Positions 34,200-46,100 of a DNA stretch of 64,000 nt are shown here, piece by piece. The first letter of the stretch is position 1; each line of letters opens with the position of its first letter. Origin of the DNA: Oasisia sp. SBJ-2009 (taxonomy: Eukaryota > Annelida > Polychaeta > Sabellida > Siboglinidae); contig OZ024865.1 of the NCBI GenBank assembly GCA_964017155.1, positions 42,141,120 through 42,205,119 on the forward strand, read 5' to 3'. Both the position numbers and the translations under genes were made by a program. The notes under the pieces were generated by a model. The model was given only the letters and a program-made list of their open reading frames with translations, was not told the DNA's origin and made no database searches.

Positions 34200-34484
34200 G
34201 CCAACGTGTAATAATTAATTATCTCCGCCATTCGCCAGCAGGCGGACGTTCACAAAAATGAGTTCTACAGTGCATAGTCTTTGTATTCGCACGACAGCAT
34301 TTTAGACACAGTTGTGCAATAAGTTATAAATAAATGTAACAAAACGAACGCTAATTGAAATATCATATAGATTAATGTATTAGAGTCGCCATATTTCTCT
34401 GTGAATGGTCAGGTTACAGAAACGTCGACGGTGGCTAGCCGGATTGAAACCAAGGGCCCGTCGGCGTCAGGGCAGTAGAATTTA

Positions 34485-34920
34485 AACAATGGTGGCCCGA
34501 ATTGTCCGCACTGATTTAAAACACGCATCGGGCCATTGGGCCAATGACAATGTCGGGCGCCTGGCACAAAGATGGAAAAGAAGTATGTTAAACATCACGC
34601 ACTGGGACAGAACAACAAACATCTGGGTAAGAGAAAATGCAAAGGTCACAGACTGAACAAATAAGAAGACGGAAGTGGACCAGGGGCTGGGCAGGAGACA
34701 CATGTCACGTCAGCGCAATACGAGATAACCGATGGACATCGGGTATCACCATATGGAAATCCTACAAAGGGAAACGACCTAGAGGAAGAGCGGTGCGACG
34801 ATGGACAGACGAACTAGATGACTACTTGAAGGGTAACATCTGGCAGAGGATAGCGTAAGATAGGCAGATGTATAAACAGCTTGCAGCCATGCTGAACAGA
34901 CGGGGACAAATACATTGAAA
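34485..34920 (+). mobile_element. RTE-like 3' fragment, C2 copy
   Basis: Same as 24470-24905. Confidence 0.75.
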
Positions 34921-35435
34921 TATATTTAAATACAAATGCTATGAGGGATTTAAATACAAATACTTTTAAATGCAAATGTGTTTAAAAACAAATACATTGA
35001 AAAGTATTTTAAATATTTTTTCAAATACTTTTCAAATACTGTTCATTTTCAGGATATATTACTATATAGGACTAGGTAAGAGTAAAGCAATTTATATATT
35101 AAGAGTTCGAGACATATAGTTTATTATCACTAGTGTTTCCATTCTCATACACCATTTTTTACTAATCAACTAAGCATTAACTAAGCAATTTCAAAAGTGC
35201 ACAAGCTGCCTGCAAACTTGCCTAAACGTTGTTAAACTTCTAACAGTGCTAGGCAATCCCAACCTTCTATTGTCCATGGGGACTGATTAATTGACCCCTC
35301 CCCCGTTCTTGCTGGCCATAACTAAATGAACCTCCGTTTTTTCGAAGTGTTAACTTATACTACACATACACGCACGCTTGCACGCACGCACAAACACACG
35401 CACGCACGCGCGCGCACACACACACACGCATGTTT

Positions 35436-36455
35436 TAATAATAATAATAATAATAATTCCGTTTTTTAATATAGCACATTTTTAGGTAACTAAATGCCAA
35501 TCAAAGTGCTTCACATTAACGTGTTGACTAAATCTAAAATACAAATTAGTTATATACATAAGGTTAGATAAAAATAAATAAACTAACATAATCAAGTAAA
35601 TAAGCGAGGATAAATAAATACACATTAATATGACTTCTTGACTAAATCTAAAATATAGATTAATTAAATACACCAGGTAAGATATAATGAATAAGCTAAG
35701 ATAAATAAGTAAGTAAGCTAATATGAATAAGTAAGTAAATAAAAAATATATAATAAGCTAAGATAAAATAATTATAAAATAATAAATAAATTATGGTGTA
35801 AAATACAATTTCAAACAGAACAATTTAAAACCAAGCAGTGTCATAAAATAGAAAGTCAATGTCATCAAGGCAGGTAGTGTAAACGAAATAGGTTAGTTTT
35901 TCTCGGAAAGCTGCCAGTGTCTCGGTTGATCTTATACACTTTGGCCAGCTGTTCCGCATGGCTGGGCCTGCCACCGCAAAGCTGCTCCTTCCGACCGTTC
36001 TTCTCGGCACCATTACTGCGAGCAGTGCTAGGCCCGTTGCGAACTATCGCACAACTGAGATAGTCCGGGGTTAAGCCATGCAGGATCTTATACATGTAAG
36101 AACAGATCTTGAATGTGACTCTCATCTTGGTCGGCAGACAATGCAGCGATTGCAGAATCGGCGTGATATGATCTCGCTGTCTGACACGGTTAATTAGGCG
36201 AGCGGCAGAGCTGTGTGCTCGTTTGAGTTGGAACCAATCATAACACACTGAGATCTGCCCGTCAAGTATGACCTAAGCCAGTCAAACCCCGTGTCGGCGA
36301 TGCCGAAGCGTGAAACCAGAGTGTTCAAAAATATGTCAGTGTTAATCGTGTCGAATGCTGCACTCTTGTCAAGGAGAACCAGCATTACACAACGTCCTGA
36401 ATCGAGGTTGCCCACGATGTCATGCTGTATTCTCATCAGAGCTGTTTCAGTAGAA
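35436..36455 (-). mobile_element. CR1/Jockey-type 3' fragment, C2 copy
   Basis: Same as 25421-26440; dead, missing the RT catalytic box. Confidence 0.85.
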
Positions 36456-36573
36456 TAATATTGTAAACCGATTGCATTTTATCATGCAAGTTATTCGTTG
36501 TCAAGTGTCAATGTTACAAACCTAATGCATACATTATAATATACAATTGTGTACACATTTTGTTTTGTTGCAG

Positions 36574-36891
36574 TTGTGTATGGACAGGTGACGAATGGAC
36601 AGGTGACGACGGCCCCAGAGAATGTCGCTGGGTTGGTTGGAAGCAATGTAACGCTCAGGTGTGCTGGGACCAATCTAGCCTGGGAAGACCATAGAATACT
36701 CGGTACCATGACGCCAATATCAAGAGGGACGAATCGTATCTTTTTCCCTAACATGTATGACCTCATCACCGTGCCTACAGGAACATATAACTTGATTATG
36801 AAATCTGTTCAACTAAACCAAGGTGGACTATACAAGTGCAGAGCATTACCAGGCTCTCAGTATGGAATGGCAGAGGTTGTCATATTCAGCG
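36574..36891 (+). CDS. Receptor C2 exon: V-type Ig domain
   Basis: Identical to 26559-26876 as far as I can see. Unlike the A/B pair, the C1/C2 V exons have not diverged. Confidence 0.82.
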
Positions 36892-37880
36892 GTGAAACAT
36901 TTTTCTTTTTTTCCTCTTTGGTATTATTGCTGCTAGGGTGTTTTTATAGTAAGATGTAACACAATTATTTTGTAACAGTATACTAATAATTGGCCAGTGA
37001 TCGTGACGAGCACTTTAACTCCCAGCCTTACAGCAAGCGTAAACAAATTCACATAAACACTTAAATGAGCAGTGAAATTGTAATAGACCAGATAAAATAT
37101 TGTCCTCTGGTTACTTGCATTTCATGAAGACAGTATTGGCAATACTGTTATTTAGGAAAGTAATTACATTTTGTATTGTATCAGGCAAATGACATTCATT
37201 CGAATTTCCTCAAACAAGTATCAATAATCAACTTTGGAATGGTTCATCTGTGACATAGGAATTAATAGTGAACATAACAGTACAAAGTAGTGAAATATAA
37301 GTTACTGGAAACAGTTACGGCTGTCCACCCATCATAACAGGTTTGCTATTCATATTCTTCCACCACACTTAAACGTTATAAACCTGGTAAACAGTGTAAC
37401 TCCTTCTATGTAAGAAATTCACTCGCCAAGTGAAGATCTTGGATTTATAATGCTTTGTTTACGTGAATATTTATGTAAGTATCTTTGAAAAGGAATATAT
37501 GGAACAAGGGCGCTCTAAATGTGCTCTTGTTGTATTATATTATTGCTTTTTTGGGAGACATTACATTATTTATACATAATTCATAATTCAGTTGCATTTT
37601 AACCTATGGTGTCAACGGTGATGTTGATTTTTATGCAAGGGCATGTGCACAACTACATTACCTTTAGGCCGGTAGCCAGGTCCAGCTCTCGGGATGTTTT
37701 TTGCTGAATTGTTTTACTATTATTTTCTGATAAACTATACCTTTGCCATCGCCAGGTGGTAATGACCACTCCCAACTCGGGGTCGTTTACCATCAGGGTG
37801 CCAGAAATAAATTCAAATGTACACAAATGACTGATGTTAAGTCAATTCTAATATTTCACAACTGTAGGACCAATTACAGT

Positions 37881-38615
37881 CACAGAGCCAGCACATTTGG
37901 CAGAAGATCCTGAGATATCTGAGCAGGCGGCAGTGAATGAATAGGTGATGGCCGCAATTCACTTCCGAAATGTGAGACACTGTGTCCCCAAAGGTAGGAA
38001 ATATTGCTCTTCTTCTGACACGTCCATGTCGAAAATAAATATTTATAACCCAATTATACACATGTACTTGACCATATGAGGAGACAATGACATCTGGACA
38101 GGCAGAGCTTCAACATGCGGTACTACATGTCACATGGTCAAGTATAGTTTGGGGGGGGGCGAGGGGGGGAACACATTGACCTTGGACTTTAAAAACAAAA
38201 CAATTATTGATTATTGCCTAGAATATATAGGTAGTAGGGTATCAAAACATCGGATATTTAATCACTTAAATGATTTGGGGAACGCGTCTGTTTTCTCGCC
38301 CACAGCGGGTATTATTTTCGAGATAGAGAGACCATTTTTGTATAGTATCGAACCGTATGGTGTGGGACGTTTTCTGGGTCGAAAGGAGTCCTTGTTATCC
38401 ATTACAAACGGCGTGTATATATTTATTTCCGACACTGGACGTGTCACACAGTGAGCATTTGTTCCTATTTGTTGGGGACGCAGTGGCTCACACTACGGAA
38501 ATGGATTGCGCCCATCCTCTAAGTCATACACAACCGCCTGCCCCGATGCCTCAGGATGCATTCTCGTTAATGTTGTGGTCCTATGACTATATTTGGCCCC
38601 ACAGCGAATAAATAT
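37881..38615. repeat. Imperfect long inverted repeat, C2 copy
   Basis: Same element as 27866-28600. Confidence 0.6.
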
Positions 38616-38837
38616 TTGAATTGAGTTAATTTCAGGCCTGAAAAGGGTTTCCGGCACCCTGGAGGTAAACGGCCCCGAATTGGGAATGGTCATAGCCACC
38701 TTGCGATGTCCCAGTGTATAGGTTATCAGGAAATAATAGTGAAAACATACAGCAGAAAACATCGTGAGAGCTGGACCTGGCTTCCTGCCTATTTGTTTGC
38801 ACATTGACAGTCTGCAATATTTACTGACTGCTTTCAG

Positions 38838-39185
38838 CATTTAATCCAAATTGTACAATCAACGCAACAACAAACAACGAGGCAGTAGCAGGTCAATACG
38901 TTGAGTACAGCTGTGAGCGGAAGTACCAGGGGAAATTCACCCCAAAGATGAAATGGAAGGATCTAAGCAGTGGTCAGAATGTAGAAGCCTACGACGAGTC
39001 AAGTAAAGGGACAGTCAAATATAGGGTCGTTGTGATGATGAAACCATCTCACAATGGAGCGAGCTTCATCACATGTCAGACTTACTTTGAGAAGCCACAG
39101 TCTGAAGCCAATTGGGCGGCGAACATACCTGTAAACAACTATGTATTCAGTGAGAACTACACATTACCAAATCTAACCGTCTATT
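38838..39185 (+). CDS. Receptor C2 exon: second Ig-like domain
   Basis: Identical to 28823-29170, phase 1-1. In this copy a third Ig exon follows at 40471. Confidence 0.85.
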
Positions 39186-39909
39186 GTAAGTACTGAGTAT
39201 CTATTTAATTTGAATTTTTAGTCCTTTCATCGAAGTTTCAGTGTAATAATAATAATGATATATTTTATTTAATATAGCGCCACATCCAATTTCAAATTGT
39301 TCGTGGCGCTTTACATACATTAAAATACAAATACAGACCAGAAGAAAAACACATAATATACTAGTGACATATATAAACAATAAACAAATATAAACAATGT
39401 AAATATAATAACACTAATTATTTAAGTTGAATAAATATTATATGTATAATAAACAAACATTTTATTCAAATTTGCCAACTCACTAATATATTGTCCAAAG
39501 GATATAAGGGCTTCTTGGCCATTTTTGTAGGTTGTCAATTTCCAAACATTTTTTTTAACGGTATCAAGTGCCACCTGAATATGTGTTAAAATATTAAATA
39601 ATTTAAATTATTTCTCATTTATAGTACTATTTAGTACATTTTATAACCTTTTTTGAAAGGCTACATAATATTTATCGCAGTTTCTTAATCTTAAAACAGA
39701 ACCGATAAATCTTGTTCGAGTCGCATTCTTCGGGGCATGGCGCATATAGTTGGTACTACGGGAAAAACCGGCATGTCCACTGTCCGAATCTGCTACAGGA
39801 ATTCCCCACTGACGTCAACGTTATCTAATAGGAGCGCTTAACAGAGAAACCTATCTGTAAGCAAATGTCACCCAATTCGGGGCGTGGCTCATAGCGGTCC
39901 CCTGATTGG

Positions 39910-40470
39910 CTTATAGCTGCGAGCGCAGGCGCAGTGCACACTTGTTATCAGTAAATGTGGAATCGATCGGGTCGCCGCTACGAAATATTGCTAGTTACGC
40001 AGATTAAGTAGCGATAATCGCAATGAACAGCCTGCACGGCATATCTTCGAGTCGAGCATGACTTTGGAGGGAGTTTAGAATTGTTATTTAGAAGCAAAAC
40101 AGCAGAATTTTGAATAAATTCGGTCGTGTTCTAGCGTGGCCGCAAATTTCAGTTGGGATTTTATTAGTTTGAAGCTTTCTTCCCCGAGCATGTTCGGTGT
40201 CGAATAGCTGCAGCTGCTTGTGAGCTAGATCCATGATTTTACAAGTATCTATTTGGTACCTAAGTGAACTATTCTCATCTACCCAGTATAGTGTTGTGTC
40301 ATTTCGTCAACCATGTCAATTAGTGACATAATACAACCAGTTTACCTTGCCTAAATTATAAAATATTATCCGAGTTACATATTGGCCAAACTGTATATAT
40401 TTTGTTCTATGGAATAAAATATCCGCATATCTATATCATAAAACTTGTTCAACATTTTAACGGTTTGCAG
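39910..40470 (+). other. C2 intron, Ig2 to Ig3, unique part
   Basis: From about 40250 on it resembles the gene A intron at 3970-4194 (ACCTAAGTGAACTA, ACATATTG, AAATATCCGCATATCTAT). This shows that A/B and C descend from one gene with this intron in place. Confidence 0.7.
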
Positions 40471-40740
40471 ATGGTCCACGATTCCTGGTTATTGATCCTG
40501 TAATAGAGCCGTATTTTCCAAATGACGAAATTAAAATATTAGCTGACAGCAATCCCTCCTTGAGGACCTACGAATGGAAGAGGACAGATTTTAATCAAAT
40601 CCTTGGAACATCGGACGTACTCAATGTAACTACATCTATGATTGGAAATTACTCAATACAAGTTACTGTGTGCAACTCTATCCCAGTTCCACCCACCAAG
40701 GTCATCTGCAAAGAACACCATTTCAATATCACAGTGACAA
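40471..40740 (+). CDS. Receptor C2 exon: third Ig-like domain
   Basis: The exon is 270 bp, acceptor TTTAACGGTTTGCAG, donor GACAA|GTAAGT, phase 1-1. It starts GPRFLVIDPVIEP and has LADSNPSLRTYEW, IQVTVCNSIPV, CKEHHFNITV. It aligns with Ig3 of A and B. It is the last exon of the C gene I can find. The sequence then runs into a CR1-like element, and no stalk, TM or tail exon is visible before gene B. Confidence 0.82.
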
Positions 40741-40925
40741 GTAAGTGACATTTTTAGTCTCATTTGTCAAAGACAAAGAGTGACTGATAATTTGAGCAAC
40801 ATTTCGTGCTATTTGGGTTTGGGTATATTTAACAAGATTTAACAAGATTGCCACCTAGAGAATCAACTCTAGATGGCAGGTGGACAAGGAAGCCGTTTGG
40901 CTTATCGAGAGTCCAACCTATCTAT

Positions 40926-41969
40926 CTAAGTATACCCTGCCCGTCTTAGGTATATGTCAATTTTATTTTTAAACATATTAACACTTCTAGCACCTACACA
41001 ATCAGCTGATAATTTGTTCCATTCGTTTACTATTCTTTGGGAAAATGAAAATTTTCTAATATCTAGTCTACACTGCTTCTTTGCTAATGCAACTCCATGT
41101 CCTCTAGTCCTTCTCTCTTCCTTGACCGTGAAAAAAATATTTCTGTCAATATTTTCATACCCATTCAATATTTTAAAAACCTCAATCTGATCTCCTCTCA
41201 ATCTTCTGGTTTCTAGTGTTGTTAGACCACATTCTTTTAGACGCATTTCATAACTAATATTCCTGAGTTTTGGTATCATTTTTGTTGCTCTCCTTTGTAC
41301 TCTTTCTAGCATATCAATATCCTTCTTGCGATATGGCCTCCATGCTTGTATACAATATTCTAAATGAGGCCTAACTATTGTTTTATAAAGCGGTATTATT
41401 AGTTCTTTTTCTTTGTATACTATATTTCGCCTAATTAATCCAAGAATTTGGTTTGCCTTCGCTGCTGCAATTCCACACTGTTCTGATACCTTCATGTCAG
41501 CACTAATGGTTAAACCTAAGTCCTTTTCCTTTACAGTAGTATTTAGTACAGTACCACCCATTGTATATTGTGCATTTTCATTCCCATGTCCTGTGTGGAG
41601 GCACTTACACTTTCCAAAGTTAAACAGCATTTGCCATTTCTCAGACCATTCTATCAACTTATTTAGATCATCTTGTAAATGCTGTCTATCTGCATCACTT
41701 TTTATTTTCCTAAACACTTTTGTGTCGTCCGCAAACTTCAACACCTTGCTTGTTATGTCATCATCCAAATCATTGATATATATTAAGAATAAAATAGGTC
41801 CCAATACTGATCCTTGCGGTACTCCACTCAAAACAGATTTCCAATTTGAAACCTCCCCATCAACTACTACTCTTTGTCTTCTATCAATAAGCCATTTTTC
41901 TATCCAGTTAATCATACTATTTCCTATGCCATGGGCCTTTAGTTTAAGTAGTAATCTTTGGTGTGGCAC
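40926..41969 (-). CDS. CR1-like ORF2, C-terminal part: RT catalytic and thumb
   Basis: A 347-residue frame continuing the RT in the next phase: LSGVPQGSVLGPILFLIYIN, then KFADDTKVF (catalytic FADD), LGLTISADMKVSEQC, and RPHLEYCIQAWRPYRKKDID, typical of the CR1/L2 group. The + strand frames over this region are shadows. Confidence 0.9.
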   Translation of the reverse strand: MPHQRLLLKLKAHGIGNSMINWIEKWLIDRRQRVVVDGEVSNWKSVLSGVPQGSVLGPILFLIYINDLDDDITSKVLKFADDTKVFRKIKSDADRQHLQDDLNKLIEWSEKWQMLFNFGKCKCLHTGHGNENAQYTMGGTVLNTTVKEKDLGLTISADMKVSEQCGIAAAKANQILGLIRRNIVYKEKELIIPLYKTIVRPHLEYCIQAWRPYRKKDIDMLERVQRRATKMIPKLRNISYEMRLKECGLTTLETRRLRGDQIEVFKILNGYENIDRNIFFTVKEERRTRGHGVALAKKQCRLDIRKFSFSQRIVNEWNKLSADCVGARSVNMFKNKIDIYLRRAGYT

Positions 41970-43936
41970 TTTGTCAAAGGCTTTTTAAAATCTAAGTAGA
42001 TTATATCTACTGGTGATCCCTCATCTACCCACTTTGTGACTTCTTCCAAAAAACATAACATATTTGTTAAGCATGACCTCGCTTTTAAAAACCCATGTTG
42101 AGATGTGTTTATCAATTTATTTTTAACAAGAAAATCAACCAAGTGATCTTTAATTAGTCTTTCTAATAGTTTACAAATCACCGATATTAAACTCACTGGT
42201 CTATAGTTCTCTGACTTGCTTCTTGATCCTTTTTTAAATAATGGTATGATGTTTGCTTCTTTCCATTCTACCGGAACCACTCCTTCCTCTAATGCCAAAT
42301 TGAACACTGTTGCAAGTGGTATGCTAATTTGTTCTACAATTTCCAGTAGTAATTTGGGAGGAATCCCATCCACTCCTGGTGATTTATTATCCTTCATATC
42401 TCTTATTTTCATAGCTACCATTTTTGGGGTTACAGTTAGTTGTCCTAAATAGTCACACTCTCTCCCTTCGAACTTAGTCTCTAGTACTGGTAATGTACTA
42501 ATATCTTCCCTGGTAAACACCGAACTAAAGTATTCATTTAGGTTTTCTGCCATTAAGAATCCCTCCGTTATTATGTTTCCAACACTACCTTCTAGTGGCC
42601 CGACCTTATCTTGAACTTTCTGTTTACTTCGAACATACGCATAAAAACTCTTGCTGTCATGTTTTATGTTGAAAGCTATTTTTTGTTCATAGCTTCTCTT
42701 CGAATTTCTAATTTCAGCTGTAGCTTGATTAAGTGCTTCTTTATAAATGGCATAGTCTTCGTCACTTCCAGTATGTCTATATGTCTTCCACATCATTTGC
42801 TTGTACTTGATTTTTCTAATGGCTTCCTTCGATAAGTGTTTCTTCTTTGACCTTTTCCCCTGTTTTTTCAAGGGGACAAATTTGTCAACGACGCAGTCAA
42901 TTTCCCTCTTTAAGATATTCCAGCATTCTGTTGCTGTCTTATTCTTCAGTGTGTTATTCCAGTCTATCTTCGCTAAATATTCCCTCATGTCCTTATATCT
43001 TCCTTTGTGAAAATTTTTCCTGTACCGTATTTTTCTGTTCCGTTCTCCTTTTACTTTGATGATAAAATGTATCTGGTTATGATCACTACATCCCAGTGGC
43101 TCACATATATTGACATTATCAACAAATTCCTTCTGTGAGCTCAAAACTATGTCCAACACGTTCTTGTCCCTGGTTGGTTCTAACACATGTTGAAAAAGGA
43201 AACTATCTTGTACTAAATTTAAAAACTCTTGATCCTCTCTCCCAGGACTCTGTAGAGATGTCCACTTTATATGCCCATGGTTAAAATCCCCCATAATAAT
43301 ACAGTCCCGTTTACTCACTTCTTTTATAGCGTTGTGCATTTTTTCATTCTCTTCTATGCTTATGTTTGGACTACGATAAACTAACCCAACAGTTAATGTT
43401 GAGTTTCCTGTAACTATGTTACACCAGACAGCTTCACATTCTGCTTCTTTTTCTAATTTTATTTCGTAAGCCTGGATGGATTCTTTAATATATAAAATAA
43501 CTCCGCCTCCCCTTCTTCCTAATCTATCTTTCCTAAACATTACATATCCTGTCATTCCTAATTCGGCATCTGATATATCGGGGGTGGCCCAAGATTCAGT
43601 TATACCTATTATGTGAGGGTCAATATCTTCTACCATAATGTTTAGTTCATTTTTTTTGTTTACTATGCTCCTTGCATTTAAACAAACACATTTATAACCA
43701 AATTTCGTAGGGCTTTCCAGGCTGTTTTTTGCTGATTTCTTTTTGCTGTCTTTAGCTATGCCTCTAGTATTTGGCTTCTCTGTGTATCCCCCCTGCGAAA
43801 CTAGTTTAAAAAATTGCAACCTGTTCCTCTGTCCATAGATTGAAGCAGGTTCTCGGAGAACACTGCTGCGCCCTTTCCGCTTAGATGGAGGCCATCTCTC
43901 ACGTACATATCTTCCTTCCCAACAAAGTATCCCCAC
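41939..43936 (-). CDS. CR1-like ORF2, N-terminal part: endonuclease and RT start
   Basis: A 665-residue frame. APE-type endonuclease motifs are in order: CLNARSIVNKKNEL, ITESWATPDISDAEL, GGGVILYIKES, IIMGDFNHGHIKW and CSDHNQIHF. Reverse transcriptase begins with NYRPVSLISVICKLLERL and QHGFLKARSCLTNML. The frame then changes just after the YLDFKK block, so the first catalytic Asp region is at the break. Confidence 0.9.
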   Translation of the reverse strand: MGILCWEGRYVRERWPPSKRKGRSSVLREPASIYGQRNRLQFFKLVSQGGYTEKPNTRGIAKDSKKKSAKNSLESPTKFGYKCVCLNARSIVNKKNELNIMVEDIDPHIIGITESWATPDISDAELGMTGYVMFRKDRLGRRGGGVILYIKESIQAYEIKLEKEAECEAVWCNIVTGNSTLTVGLVYRSPNISIEENEKMHNAIKEVSKRDCIIMGDFNHGHIKWTSLQSPGREDQEFLNLVQDSFLFQHVLEPTRDKNVLDIVLSSQKEFVDNVNICEPLGCSDHNQIHFIIKVKGERNRKIRYRKNFHKGRYKDMREYLAKIDWNNTLKNKTATECWNILKREIDCVVDKFVPLKKQGKRSKKKHLSKEAIRKIKYKQMMWKTYRHTGSDEDYAIYKEALNQATAEIRNSKRSYEQKIAFNIKHDSKSFYAYVRSKQKVQDKVGPLEGSVGNIITEGFLMAENLNEYFSSVFTREDISTLPVLETKFEGRECDYLGQLTVTPKMVAMKIRDMKDNKSPGVDGIPPKLLLEIVEQISIPLATVFNLALEEGVVPVEWKEANIIPLFKKGSRSKSENYRPVSLISVICKLLERLIKDHLVDFLVKNKLINTSQHGFLKARSCLTNMLCFLEEVTKWVDEGSPVDIIYLDFKKPLTKCHTKDYYLN

Positions 43937-44889
43937 AAATCTACAAATCCAACTCCTTCTCCTTCACACATCTGCTCCACCAGAGCATTGATTGCCATCC
44001 TCTTACAGTTTCTATAGGTTGCTCCCCTTCCTCCGATTACTGGCAAGATTCCTGAGAGAATGATCTGTTCAACTCTTGTCTTCTTCAGTTTCCCTACCAA
44101 CTGTCTGTATCTTTGCACTATTCTAGTTGTCCCCTCCCTGTCTGCATTGTTCGTCCCTACATGTACTAATATAGATCCTCCCTGGCCATGCCCCAACACG
44201 TTCTCTACCCTATCTGTCACATGCTCAATCCGAGCGCCCGGAAGACAAACAACAACATCTTCTCCTTTGTTTAACGTCTTGTCCGTCTTTCGCAAAATTG
44301 AGTCGCCCATAAAAACCCTTTCTGTTCTCAATGCACCCTCGATCACTGCTTCAGAGTAGCTCCTCCGTTTTGCATCTCCCTGGTTGCTGACTTTCCCCCC
44401 TTCCGCTTTCTCTGTTGGTCCTTTCTTTCCTGTCTCTTTTCTTCCTGACATCTTCCTTGTTATTGACTTCCGTTTGGTCATATCTACTCTCAGTTCCTTT
44501 CTTCCCTTCGTCTTTCCTCCTGTCGTATCTACTTCTATCATCTCCTGTCCCCTTGTCCCCCCCTCCTTCTCTACTGTCACTTTCTCCACTGTCTCCTTCA
44601 TGCATGGCATGTTTTCTGTTGTTCTTTCTCCATTTGTTTTCCTTGCTATCATCCTCCCTCCTCTCTCCATCCCCTTCACAAGATCCGTTAGCTTAGCTAG
44701 CTCTGCCGTCAGACAGTCCACTTTCCAACACCCTAAACATTGGAAAGTAAACCCTTCCTCCGTTGTCTCTGACCAAGACTTTCCACACCCCGATAAGGCA
44801 AAATCCACCAAGCTGTGGCAGTGATCACACAGCAAGTGCCTCCTTGCCTTCACTTGCCGCTTGGAAGGTGCCATAATACGATTGATCAA
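43801..44889 (-). CDS. CR1-like ORF1: Cys-rich domain plus SGNH-type esterase
   Basis: A 362-residue frame. An N-terminal Cys/His-rich zinc-finger-like region (CDHCHSLVDFALSGCGKSW and a later CLGC, about residues 20-57) is followed by a charged Lys/Glu/Thr linker (about 75-185). A C-terminal hydrolase region has GDSILRK (catalytic Ser block), HVGTNN, GILPVIGGRG and DGLHLSGKG (Asp/His block). Esterase-containing ORF1 proteins are known from CR1 elements and are thought to help membrane or nucleic-acid handling of the RNP. It overlaps ORF2 by 136 bases in another frame. Confidence 0.85.
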   Translation of the reverse strand: MINRIMAPSKRQVKARRHLLCDHCHSLVDFALSGCGKSWSETTEEGFTFQCLGCWKVDCLTAELAKLTDLVKGMERGGRMIARKTNGERTTENMPCMKETVEKVTVEKEGGTRGQEMIEVDTTGGKTKGRKELRVDMTKRKSITRKMSGRKETGKKGPTEKAEGGKVSNQGDAKRRSYSEAVIEGALRTERVFMGDSILRKTDKTLNKGEDVVVCLPGARIEHVTDRVENVLGHGQGGSILVHVGTNNADREGTTRIVQRYRQLVGKLKKTRVEQIILSGILPVIGGRGATYRNCKRMAINALVEQMCEGEGVGFVDLWGYFVGKEDMYVRDGLHLSGKGAAVFSENLLQSMDRGTGCNFLN

Positions 44890-44949
44890 ATCAACTTAGT
44901 TTATACCAACTTAGTCTTTAGAAAGACTGTTTGTTTATTGTGTACAGCA

Positions 44950-46100
44950 ACTGCAGCACACTACGTGTTATAAACAACTTACTACCTATGCTACCATGAA
45001 CAATAATTTTATTCTGTACTGGTACCGTTCCCTAGCGGATACTTTGGACACTACCTATATAAACAGACTAGGGCTTCCTGCTAAAACACTTGCTTATTTT
45101 TAATAACAATGGCGCCGAATCAAAGAATTATCCTATGTATGCAGCTGTTTTGCTTACCACTTTATCTGTTATATATCATATCAATTTATCAGATTTGCTA
45201 AATTTTGTTTACAATCTTGTTGAAAGCTAGATTACCCTATTTCACCCACTATAAATAATAGTCTGCACAAACTAAGGATTCCTACTAAAAAGCTTGTTTA
45301 TTTTTAATAACAATGATACCTATTCAGAGTGTTACCTTACACATATAGTTGTTACGCTTATTGCTTTGTCTCTTATATACGATATCAAATAAACAGATTT
45401 TGCTCAGTCTTGTTTACAATTTGTCGAAGGCTAGATTACCCTATTATCACCCACGTATACTAATTTGTTCAAAAATACTGTTTACTAACTAAATTTAACC
45501 AAAACTGCCACTCAATATATGTCTAGTACACCCTTATGAATAACCTTAGCACAAAAATAATACTTATCAATCAATACTTCCGCTTGTTTTTCAACTTTTA
45601 TACACCACCAAATTCAAACATCTGCATCCACCAAGTTTCCCGCCGAAGTGACTAATGATTTGACCAATACTGGGACGTGTAATCGTGTAATAGGTGAACT
45701 CAGGCTTACATTAGTTTACTTCAGGGTATAGCTTGCACTGTTTGGTTATTAGTTCTAGACTGTTACCCAGCAATCCACATTAATTAACTGTTGGGCTTTG
45801 TTTGTTACGCCTGATATAATGACTAGGTATTTTCCTTGGTTTGGCTTATGGTACGGAGGCGTACCGTGCCACTACCAGTGCCCATCGGAGTATAATCACG
45901 CAACGGTTGTACTTATCTCCACGTACCTATAGTAACTGAAAACGTTGAAGTCACAATTTGTTTAAATGCGGACTGAAACTGGGTGATGCATTGATTGGGA
46001 CATGTTTTAAGAGGCATGTCATGACCTAGGCGATTATGCTGACGTCGTGACACCATACATCAGCTGGTGTGATTAGATGTGTACGGAGACATGTACTGTT
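44950..46100. other. Intergenic, no gene recognised
   Basis: 45000-45470 contains a loose direct repeat of about 240 bp (45065-45240 and 45270-45440, sharing CTTGTTTATTTTTAATAACA and GGCTAGATTACCCTAT words). Nothing else stands out. Confidence 0.6.

Larger units (their letters stand above)
30071..39909. repeat. Tandem duplication, unit C2
   Basis: Second copy of the unit at 20056-30070 (offset 10,015). It lacks the 179 bases at C1 29595-29773. After 39909 the sequence leaves the unit (GATTGGCTTATAGC) and enters a unique intron that leads to the third Ig exon. Confidence 0.95.
40870..44950 (-). mobile_element. CR1-like non-LTR retrotransposon, nearly full length
   Basis: About 4 kb on the - strand with two large frames (entries below), an approximate 5' end near 44950 and a 3' end near 40870. 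ORF2 is broken by what looks like one missing base in an A-run near 41975-41985; otherwise both ORFs are open, so the insertion is fairly young. It is absent from C1 and has replaced or separated whatever followed the Ig3 exon of C2. Ends are approximate; I did not identify a target duplication. Confidence 0.9.

Noticed and set aside
44384..44824. + strand hydrophobic frames over the CR1 ORF1
   Set aside because: Antisense shadows of the Lys/Glu-rich ORF1 linker.
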